From the NCBI GenBank assembly GCA_041177965.1, contig JBEGWF010000093.1, positions 1-28,297 of the forward strand: a DNA stretch of 28,297 bases. Reading direction: 5' to 3'. Source of the DNA: SXXZ01 sp041177965 (GTDB taxonomy: Bacteria; Verrucomicrobiota; Verrucomicrobiia; Limisphaerales; UBA9464). The translations under genes were made by a program, and so were the position numbers. Below the pieces are notes generated by a model. That model made no database searches, had not been told where the DNA came from, and was given only the letters and a program-made list of their open reading frames with translations. Numbering within the stretch: the first letter of the stretch is position 1; each line of letters opens with the position of its first letter. Shown here in pieces: positions 23,401 through 28,297 of the stretch.

Positions 23401-24161
23401 TCGAGATTGCCATTGAGCGCGGGAATCCCCAGATAACGATCCCTGGGTTCGATCACCGTGCTGCCGTCGGGCTGGCGTCGCTGGACGAACCGCCCCCCCT
23501 TGGGCGGGTCGTGGAAGGTGTCGGTGCGATAATGGGTGACGTACAGATCGAGGTCGCCGTCTCCCTCGACATCGGCGAGGGCCATGGAGGTGGCGCCGGT
23601 GTTGCGCAACAATCCCAGCTCGACCTCGGTGAAACGGCCCCGACCGTCGTTGTGGAAGGCGCGGGTGCCCCCGCCCAGACTGTTGACCAGCAGGTCGAGG
23701 TCGCCGTCGCCGTCGAGGTCGGCGAAGTTGCAACCCGTGGAGTACTGGTTCGGGCAGGCGACGCCGGCGCTCGCGGTGATGTCCTCGAAACGCCAGTCCC
23801 CCAGGTTTCGGTAGAGGACGTTGTCGCCCTCGAGCCGGCAGAGATACACGTCGACCCGACCATCGCCATCGACGTCGCCCAGCGTCACGCCCGAGCCCAG
23901 TTCCAGGAGGCGGTTCCGGGCGACGGTGGCCTCGGCCAGGTGGTTGGTGAACCCGATGCCGGTGATCGCGGCGGGCTGCAACTCGAAGCCCGCCCCCTTC
24001 CCCGGTCCGGGGTGGACGACGGACCGACGGTGCCCGGGTTGGGCCTGCCACTCGAGGGCGCCGGCGGCCCGTCCCGGGGCATGGGCCAGCAGCAGCCCGG
24101 CCACGATCGACGTGGCCCGGCTCCTCAGGCCCAAACCACGCCCATGGCTGAAGCAGTTCAC
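20460..24161 (-). CDS. Giant secreted FG-GAP/VCBS protein with two ASPIC/UnbV domains
   Basis: About 1233 residues. A signal-like N-terminus (GLRSRATSIVAGLLLAHAPGRAAG) is followed by many FG-GAP/VCBS calcium-type loops of the DxDGDGxxD pattern: GDVDGDGRVDVYL, ADLDGDGDLDLLV, ADVEGDGDLDLYV, RDLDGDHRPDLYV, ADIDRDGHDDFFV, GDLDNDGDLDVVI, ADWDGDGDPDLLV, ADVDGDGRLDLLV, TDIDADGDPDLVL, GDFDGDGRMDLVA, ADFDGDGQEDLFL and ADLDGDARPDLAV. An ASPIC/UnbV-like domain lies at about 570-640 (GIGARIRVTGG ... LVEIEEG), and a second closes the protein at about 1155-1225 (GIGAVIRLVQG ... EVRWPGGRLERFDWP). So the protein looks like two FG-GAP+ASPIC units fused head to tail. Such proteins are exported and fold into beta-propellers; the partner or substrate is unknown. 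The start is uncertain: GTG 24161 is chosen, TTG 24134 and TTG 24233 are alternatives. It follows the beta-helix gene on the same strand. Confidence 0.85.
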   Translation of the reverse strand: MNCFSHGRGLGLRSRATSIVAGLLLAHAPGRAAGALEWQAQPGHRRSVVHPGPGKGAGFELQPAAITGIGFTNHLAEATVARNRLLELGSGVTLGDVDGDGRVDVYLCRLEGDNVLYRNLGDWRFEDITASAGVACPNQYSTGCNFADLDGDGDLDLLVNSLGGGTRAFHNDGRGRFTEVELGLLRNTGATSMALADVEGDGDLDLYVTHYRTDTFHDPPKGGRFVQRRQPDGSTVIEPRDRYLGIPALNGNLEVLERGEPDAFYVNRGGTNVVMVPWNVGLFIDEQGQALTEPPRDWGLAVMFRDLDGDHRPDLYVCNDFIHWPDRLWLNRGKRFQAAPETALRNQPLSSMSMDAADIDRDGHDDFFVAEMLSPRREDRARQRPDTLDGVVRWPVERPGFRPEVTRNALQVSRGDGTWAEIAQMAGVAATDWTWSAAFLDVDLDGWEDLLLTTGNFHDVQDIDTQGRIIREGLWKTPETRQQALALLPRRETPSVALRNRRDLTFEEVGGSWGFDQRGFAHGMAFGDLDNDGDLDVVINVLNGPARLLRNGSRAPRLAVRLKGARGNTAGIGARIRVTGGPVAQTQEMISGGRYLSGDQALRVFAAGEARGLDVEVTWRSGRRSEVRGLAPNQLVEIEEGQTLDPRPEPPAPRPLFQGLIATPDPVPREPDAGELQRQPLLPRRMGTEAPGVAWADWDGDGDPDLLVGADEDGRPRALRNDGPAGFVTDGLLDPNAVSGEGGSVLIQRGASGPGRWIAGSSRWRGTPAPAPRFHELTPSKGSPAFPASSIPVDDSATGPLAMADVDGDGRLDLLVGARARAGRYPEASPTLLLPGTEQGWGPPRVITDNARVSGAVFTDIDADGDPDLVLACDWDSLRLFRNDAGRWVEATSEFGLDAWKGFWNGVTAGDFDGDGRMDLVASNWGRNWRIDAPGVPRTPVRLVYGEFHEPGQVLTVLASRDPLSGRETPWRSWSALSRAMPALTERVPSHRGFAALAVEELLGPVMSRAKSLVANTFESMIFLNRGGSFEASPLPSEAQRSPAFGIAVADFDGDGQEDLFLAQNFFGMDVETSRQDAGTGLVLLGDGRGRFRSLAPRDAGFALPGEQRGCAVADLDGDARPDLAVGQHAGITRIFRNLGGRPGVRVALEGPPGNPEGIGAVIRLVQGSRTGPARELHLGSGFRSQDSADTVLASPGLPTALEVRWPGGRLERFDWPEGARSVVAGGAGLRRR

Positions 24162-24173
24162 GACACCGGGGGA

Positions 24174-24209
24174 ATCGGCACCGACCCTAGGACCCACCCC
24201 CGTGCCGAT
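24174..24209. other. Inverted repeat between beta-helix and FG-GAP genes
   Basis: ATCGGCAC (24174-24181) and GTGCCGAT (24202-24209) are perfect 8-bp arms around 20 bases. The dyad sits just upstream of the chosen FG-GAP start (24161) and 65 bases after the beta-helix stop. It may be a transcript-end stem or an operator; its presence argues mildly that this stretch is non-coding and against the TTG start at 24233. Confidence 0.35.
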
Positions 24210-24273
24210 CCAGCAGGAAAGCGTCGGGGCCAACGCGGAGAGGTCTCCCGAACGCGGTCGGCCCGGGGCCGCT

Positions 24274-26247
24274 TCAGCGCGTGGGTGGACGATGGGTGTC
24301 GGCGCGGAGACCGATCCGGGAGAACGGGATCGACGGGAACCCGGGAACCCGGACGGTCCTCCGACGCGAATCCAAGCCCACGGCGGCCCCGTCGGCGACC
24401 ACGGTGTTGGCCTCGACCGTCACGGTGGTTTCGTTCAATCCGTCGAGCCAGTCGATCGCCTTGCCCCGACCGATGATCACGTTGCGGGAGATCCGGTTGT
24501 GCTTGGCCTTGGCCGGTTCGTCCTCGAGCACCGTGGCCAGATGGGGGTATCGGATCGAGTAGGGCGGGCGGTCGTAGGGCACGGCCTGCAGGCCCTGCAT
24601 GAGGAACGGATCCTTGCCATTGAACCAGAAGCCCGCCCAACCGGTGCCCCGGGCATCGACGTGGATGGAGGGGTTGCAGTCGATGAAGAGGTTGCCCTCG
24701 ATGACATTGTCACGACCACCGCCGATCATCGCCGCACGCCCGGCCCGCTCGAACACGTTCCCCTCGATCCGGGTCCCGCTGAAGCAATCGTCCAGATACA
24801 CCGCCATCACGTCCACGAAGCCATCGCGGGAGTGGAGGGTGGGTCCGATGTCGTGGAAGTGGTTGTGGCGGATCACCGTCCCCCGCATGGTGAGATCGCG
24901 ACCCATGTACACGGCCCCGGCGTCCCCGGTCTGGGTGCAGACGCGGAAGATCTCGTTGAACTCGACGACGTGGTCGTTGCCGCCCATGAGGATGGCATTG
25001 TGGGGCGCGTCGTGCAGGCGGTTGTGCCGGGCACGGTTGCCGACCCCCTGGATGCCGATGGCCGGCCGGTAGGTCCGGCAGAGGCGGCTGTGATGGTGGA
25101 TGTCGCAGTCCTCGACCGTGTGTCCGGCGGGCTCGAGGGTCTTGCGGTCGCCGCCCGAGACCATGACTCCGCTCTCGCCCAGGTCGAAGAGGTCGCAACC
25201 CACGACGCGGTGTTCCCATCCGCCGTCGATCACGATGCCCGACATGCCGAGGGCCCGGAGCGTGCAACCGGCGAGGGTCACCCGCGCCCCGCCCTCGATC
25301 CGCAGACCCTCGCCCCGGGAGGCCATCAGGACCAGGCGTTCGATGCGGAGGTCGCTCGCACCACGGACCACGACCAGCGGTGATTCGAGCGCGGACAGAA
25401 GGGTCTCCCCCGATCCGGGCAACCAGGCGAGCAGTTTGGCGGCCTTGCGGTCGATCCAGTATTCGCCGGGGGCATCGAGTTCCTCGATCAGGTTGAGCGC
25501 GTAGAACCGCTGCCCGGTCTTGTAGCCGTAGACGCCGTGCGGCGCCTCGGTGACCAGGGTCTGCGAGGCCGGGTCGATGGCGCGGACGCGCTCGTGAGAG
25601 TCGGCCCAGTCGTAGGTCCAATAGCCATGGACCCAGGGCTCGTCGGCGGCCGCCCATCGGGCCAGGCGAGGGGGATCGACCGGGACGCCGAAGCGACCCT
25701 CGGCCGCGGAGGACAGGCGGCTCCACTGGTCGCCGTTGGGCCAGCGCGCGAGGGTCTGAGGCACGCCGTCCACCAGGAGTTCGGGCGGGGCGGGAGTGGG
25801 CGCCGGACCGAAGCCCCGGCGACGGAGGGGATGGGTCGCCTCGGCGATGCCCGCGAGCGAGACCTCCTGCACCCGCCCGCGGGCGGCCTCGGGCAGGCGG
25901 GAGTCCTGCGAGGGCGTCCACCCGGCGATCCGGCGGGCCCCCAGGAGGCGCGCGCCCGGTTCGCCGCGGACGGTGATCCCGGAGTCGCGGGCGTCCAGCT
26001 CCAGGGCACGGGTTCGGAAATGGTCCCCCGACCGCAGCACGATGGTGTGCCGAGGCCCGTGCGCGGCTCCGGGACCCGCGGAACGGAGTCGATCCCGCGC
26101 CGCCTCGAGGGTGGCCATCGGTCGGGATCGGGTGCCGGCATCGGAGTCATTCCCGTCGGGGCTCACGAACACCTGGGTGGCCCGGCCGGCGGGCGCGACC
26201 AGCACGGCCATCGCGACGAGCAGGGAGTGGTTGAGATGGGCTTTCAT
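24274..26247 (-). CDS. Secreted right-handed parallel beta-helix protein (possible polysaccharide-active enzyme)
   Basis: 657 residues. Signal peptide MKAHLNHSLLVAMAVLVAP to about residue 23, then an N-terminal block of the pectate-lyase-like type (VFVSPDGNDSDAGTRSRPMATLEAARDRL; IVLRSGDHFRTRALELDARD). A middle module has PELLVDGVPQTLARWPNGD and a Trp/Tyr-rich GYWTYDWADSHERV. The C-terminal half is a series of short beta-helix rungs (LRIERLVLMASRGEGLRIEG, VTLAGCTLRALGMSGIVIDG, HRVVGCDLFDLGESGVMVSG, HTVEDCDIHHHS, NRARHNRLHDAPHNAILMGG, TVIRHNHFHDIG, TRIEGNVFERAG, NVIEGNLFIDCNPSIHVD). The architecture resembles beta-helix glycosidases such as GH141 and related uncharacterised proteins, but catalytic residues cannot be assigned by eye. 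The ATG at 26247 is set by the signal peptide. It is divergent from a Tat lipoprotein gene. Confidence 0.85.
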   Translation of the reverse strand: MKAHLNHSLLVAMAVLVAPAGRATQVFVSPDGNDSDAGTRSRPMATLEAARDRLRSAGPGAAHGPRHTIVLRSGDHFRTRALELDARDSGITVRGEPGARLLGARRIAGWTPSQDSRLPEAARGRVQEVSLAGIAEATHPLRRRGFGPAPTPAPPELLVDGVPQTLARWPNGDQWSRLSSAAEGRFGVPVDPPRLARWAAADEPWVHGYWTYDWADSHERVRAIDPASQTLVTEAPHGVYGYKTGQRFYALNLIEELDAPGEYWIDRKAAKLLAWLPGSGETLLSALESPLVVVRGASDLRIERLVLMASRGEGLRIEGGARVTLAGCTLRALGMSGIVIDGGWEHRVVGCDLFDLGESGVMVSGGDRKTLEPAGHTVEDCDIHHHSRLCRTYRPAIGIQGVGNRARHNRLHDAPHNAILMGGNDHVVEFNEIFRVCTQTGDAGAVYMGRDLTMRGTVIRHNHFHDIGPTLHSRDGFVDVMAVYLDDCFSGTRIEGNVFERAGRAAMIGGGRDNVIEGNLFIDCNPSIHVDARGTGWAGFWFNGKDPFLMQGLQAVPYDRPPYSIRYPHLATVLEDEPAKAKHNRISRNVIIGRGKAIDWLDGLNETTVTVEANTVVADGAAVGLDSRRRTVRVPGFPSIPFSRIGLRADTHRPPTR

Positions 26248-26264
26248 GGGCCGGAGATCGGGGT

Positions 26265-26289
26265 CCGTGGTGGGAACGCGCCGCCACGG
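26265..26289. promoter_or_regulatory. Dyad in divergent gap, candidate operator
   Basis: CCGTGGTGG (26265-26273) pairs with CCGCCACGG (26281-26289) with one G-U, loop gaacgcg. It lies in the 101-base region between the beta-helix gene (start 26247, minus) and the TolB-like gene (start 26349, plus). A shared regulator could bind here; no promoter elements were recognised. Confidence 0.35.
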
Positions 26290-26348
26290 TGCGCCCTGCG
26301 GACGGACTCGACAAGCCGGCCCTGGCCACCCAGCGTCGGTCACTCCCC

Positions 26349-27596
26349 ATGAATCGAAGGCAATTCCTGGAACGGGCGTGGATCGGTGGCCTCGCGGCGG
26401 CCTCGGGCTGTGCGTCGATCCCGCTCGGCCGATCCGCCATCGACCGACTCTTCTTCACCTCGGCGGGCCGGACCTGCCTCATCGATTCGCTGGGCCGCGG
26501 TTTCCGGGAACTGGCAGTTTCCGCGCCCGGGCAGGTGACCTGGCAGCCGGCGGGCTTTCTGGAGGACGGCCGCGTGCTGCTGCTGAGCATGGAGGCCCGG
26601 CGCGACGGACCGGGTCGGCCCTTCGACGAATACTACCACCAGACGCCCACCCATGTGTGGGCCTACGATCTCGACCGGGGGCGTCTGGAGGAACTGGCCA
26701 CCCGGGACCGCATGGCCCCGTTCTACGCCCCGCAACTGGTCCTCCAGGACGGGCGCATCCTCATGCAGGTGATCCGGACCCGCCCGGGCCAGACCTTCAA
26801 CATGCGCCTCGACGGTTCGGACGCCCGCGAGTTCACCGGCCCGGACGAGGGGTTGCCCTATGGCCACAGCCTCAGCCCGGATGGCCGGCGCGTGGCCTTC
26901 CACCTGGCCAGCCGCGACGGCTACCAGATCTGGACCTGCGACACCCGGGGCGGGGACCGGGTGCGGGTGGCCGCGAAACCCGGGCACCTCTACTTCGGAC
27001 CCAGCTGGTCGCCGGACGGTCAATGGCTGGCATTCCAGGACTGCCTCGCGCCCTCCGATCCCGGGCATGATTGGTCCGACGTGTGCGTCTGCCGGGCCGA
27101 CGGCTCGGGCTTCCGCTTGCTGACCGAGGGACAGGCCATGTGGTTTGCGGCGACCTATGGCTCCCAGGGGCATCGCGGCGGGGGATCCAACGTGCCCTCG
27201 TGGACCCGGAATGGCCGACTGCTGGTACCCTTGCGGATTCCGGGCTCGAGGGTGCCCTGGGAATACCAGACCCAGCGGCCCGACACCGACCATTTCAACC
27301 GCGAGTTCAAACCCGATCAGGCCCGTGGCGGCACCGCCATCGCGGAGATCGATCCGCGGACGGGCGGAACCACCTTCCTGACGCCACAGACCGGAGGGGT
27401 GTGGGATTTCCGCTGCACAGAATCGCCGGGGGGCGACCTCGTCGCCTTCTGCCGCGCCAAAACCGGCGGAGTGCCCGAACTCCGGGTCCTGGACCGCAAG
27501 AGCCTCCGATCCACGACCATCCATACGGGCCTCGGCCCCGGCGGTTTGGATCATCCGCGGTGGCTGCCCCGCAGGACGCCGGCCCCGGGTCGTTGA
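26349..27596 (+). CDS. Tat-exported lipoprotein with TolB/PD40-type beta-propeller
   Basis: 415 residues. The N-terminus NRRQFLERAWIGGLAAASGC combines a twin-arginine motif (RRQFL) with a lipobox ending at Cys21, so it should be folded in the cytoplasm, exported by Tat and anchored as a lipoprotein. The body carries PD40/TolB-like units: GHSLSPDGRRVAFHLASRDGYQIW, FGPSWSPDGQWLAFQD, VPSWTRNGRLLVPL and ESPGGDLVAFCRAKTGGVPELRV, which mark a beta-propeller. Similar folds occur in TolB and in oligogalacturonate lyases; I cannot see lyase-specific catalytic residues, so no activity is assigned. The ATG at 26349 is set by the Tat motif; the leader is C-rich without a Shine-Dalgarno. It is divergent from the beta-helix gene, perhaps part of the same surface or carbohydrate function. 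Confidence 0.8.
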   Translation: MNRRQFLERAWIGGLAAASGCASIPLGRSAIDRLFFTSAGRTCLIDSLGRGFRELAVSAPGQVTWQPAGFLEDGRVLLLSMEARRDGPGRPFDEYYHQTPTHVWAYDLDRGRLEELATRDRMAPFYAPQLVLQDGRILMQVIRTRPGQTFNMRLDGSDAREFTGPDEGLPYGHSLSPDGRRVAFHLASRDGYQIWTCDTRGGDRVRVAAKPGHLYFGPSWSPDGQWLAFQDCLAPSDPGHDWSDVCVCRADGSGFRLLTEGQAMWFAATYGSQGHRGGGSNVPSWTRNGRLLVPLRIPGSRVPWEYQTQRPDTDHFNREFKPDQARGGTAIAEIDPRTGGTTFLTPQTGGVWDFRCTESPGGDLVAFCRAKTGGVPELRVLDRKSLRSTTIHTGLGPGGLDHPRWLPRRTPAPGR

Positions 27597-27701
27597 TCCT
27601 GGCCCTGGGCCGGTCCACCCGTGCTTCGGTCCCGGTCGCGCCTGCACCGATCCCCGGGGCCTGTCCCCCGACTCCCCCGGACCGCCTCGCGGTGCCCAAA
27701 C

Positions 27702-27740
27702 TCTGAACCTGTCACCCTATTCTGAACCTGTCACCCTATT
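27702..27740. repeat. Perfect two-copy 19-bp tandem repeat
   Basis: TCTGAACCTGTCACCCTAT occurs at 27702-27720 and again at 27721-27739, followed by one more matching T. It lies about 105 bases after the TolB-like stop and 100 bases before the next start, at the left edge of an AT-rich block. It could be a duplicated regulator site or a recent replication slippage product. Confidence 0.8.
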
Positions 27741-27775
27741 GCCATTTGGGATCCATCCGACGAGAAGGTCCTCGA

Positions 27776-27810
27776 TTGACAGTGTTTCCATTTGATGCAA
27801 ACTATTTGCA
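27776..27810 (+). promoter_or_regulatory. Promoter-like -35 with adjacent inverted repeat
   Basis: TTGACA (27776-27781) is a perfect sigma-70 -35 hexamer. AACTAT at 27800-27805 (18-base spacing) is only a poor -10 match. TGCAAA (27796-27801), cta, TTTGCA (27805-27810) is a perfect 6-bp inverted repeat that would overlap the -10 region, where a repressor could act. CAGTGT (27780-27785) and ACACTG (27813-27818) are also complementary. The start codon of the next gene is at 27838. Confidence 0.45.
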
Positions 27811-27837
27811 AGACACTGATCATCTCGTTTTTTACGC

Positions 27838-28297
27838 ATGAAACCCCATTGGATCGCGGCCGGATTGACCCTGGTTCTTTCGGCTCATTCGCAGACTTTC
27901 ATCTCCTCAGGACACGTCGATATCGGTATCGGCTACGAAGACAAGGCCTTCGACCTGCATGTGCATCAGGAGGAGCCCCTGGAACAGGAGTTCGCGCCGG
28001 GCGAGGCGGTGTTCGCCGTCGGACCGGCCTCGGCGGGGGTGTCGCCTGGCGGAGCCTACGCCGGTTTTCTGGGGGCGGCCGGCACGCCGGTCTGGGTCCT
28101 TCGGACCTCCGAGAACGAGGCACTCCCCTTCCTGGGTTTCGGCACCGAGGAACTCACCGCCGTCGACTGGTCGGGTAACATCAGCCTGAGCCTGAAGGCG
28201 GTCACCGGTCCAGGGACCTTCTCGGTCTGGGGGGTCAGCGGGTTCGGGGCTCCCGAGCTCAAGATGTCGTCGGTCGATGGCATCAGCGCCAATGACC
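27838..28297 (+). CDS. Choice-of-anchor M domain protein (3' end outside window)
   Basis: 153 residues are visible and the frame stays open to the window edge. Signal peptide MKPHWIAAGLTLVLSAHSQ; then SGHVDIGIGYEDKAFDLHVHQEEP, EFAPGEAVFAVGPASAGVSP, PVWVLRTSENEALPFLGFGTEEL and ISLSLKAVTGPGTFSVWGV. These fit the surface-protein domain called choice-of-anchor M (related to TIGR03769), found in exported proteins that end in PEP-CTERM or other sorting signals; the C-terminus needed to see this lies outside the window. The His residues in HVHQEE could bind metal, which is inference. The ATG at 27838 is preceded by an AT-rich leader (ctcgttttttacgc) without a Shine-Dalgarno. Confidence 0.8.
   Translation, partial: MKPHWIAAGLTLVLSAHSQTFISSGHVDIGIGYEDKAFDLHVHQEEPLEQEFAPGEAVFAVGPASAGVSPGGAYAGFLGAAGTPVWVLRTSENEALPFLGFGTEELTAVDWSGNISLSLKAVTGPGTFSVWGVSGFGAPELKMSSVDGISAND

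Noticed and set aside
21189..24476. Very long open frame (about 1095 codons) on the plus strand opposite the FG-GAP gene
   Set aside because: It is a reverse-complement image of the repeated GDxDGDG codons, which explains its repetitive Val/Glu/Gly composition. The minus-strand reading has signal peptide, FG-GAP and ASPIC domains.
1..28297. Search for tRNA, rRNA, CRISPR arrays, insertion sequences and prophage genes
   Set aside because: No cloverleaf with a GTTCGAAT-type arm, no regularly spaced direct repeats, no transposase or integrase motif and no terminal inverted repeats flanking a gene were seen by eye. A covariance-model search would be needed to exclude small RNAs.

Overview
The window looks like a chromosomal segment of a high-GC Verrucomicrobiota bacterium, probably from the Limisphaerales/Pedosphaera side. 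This is inferred from protein style, not from a marker gene. The clues are a prepilin with an FTLIE methylation motif and an H-X9-DG box, a secreted propeller protein with an FRVLNP-type C-terminus, a large FG-GAP/ASPIC-UnbV protein, a CotH protein with Gly/Pro-rich stretches, and a choice-of-anchor M protein. I see 24 protein-coding genes (two cut by the window edges). I see no tRNA, rRNA, CRISPR array, insertion sequence or prophage.

Left part (1-6774): a partial iron-containing alcohol dehydrogenase faces away from an EF-hand lipoprotein and a tightly packed ExbB-ExbD-TonB-zinc ribbon cluster (1418-3604) with two ATGA stop/start overlaps. The ExbD-like subunit has Cys where the family's proton-carrying Asp is expected. 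A secreted CotH-family protein and a short GspE/PilB-type ATPase follow, each with a strong GC-rich hairpin downstream.

Middle (6794-13274, minus strand): an apparent five-gene unit, read right to left. It encodes a small exported coiled-coil protein, an outer-membrane beta-barrel candidate, a membrane histidine kinase whose start codon overlaps the barrel stop codon (TGATG), a large secreted Ycf48/BNR-type propeller protein and an H-X9-DG prepilin. No response regulator is present. The unit ends at a bidirectional hairpin shared with the GspE-type gene. This is the least explained gene set in the window.

Housekeeping block (13565-20259): a radical SAM protein of the COG0731 type, leuC (no leuD nearby), bioD, hisF, then an RRM RNA-binding protein, infA and a RhlE-like DEAD-box helicase. 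The last three form an RNA-handling and translation neighbourhood.

Right part (20460-28297): secreted proteins. A 1233-residue FG-GAP protein with two ASPIC/UnbV domains and a right-handed beta-helix protein lie on the minus strand. Divergent from them is a Tat-type lipoprotein with a TolB/PD40 propeller. The window ends in a choice-of-anchor M protein preceded by an unusually AT-rich leader with a 19-bp tandem repeat and a promoter-like TTGACA.

Several genes (cotH, the gspE-like gene, infA, the helicase, the TolB-like gene) have pyrimidine-rich leaders without a Shine-Dalgarno sequence; others have a GGGAG-type site. No single element is proven to be a new system. The strongest leads are the ExbD Asp-to-Cys variant and the barrel/kinase/propeller/prepilin operon.
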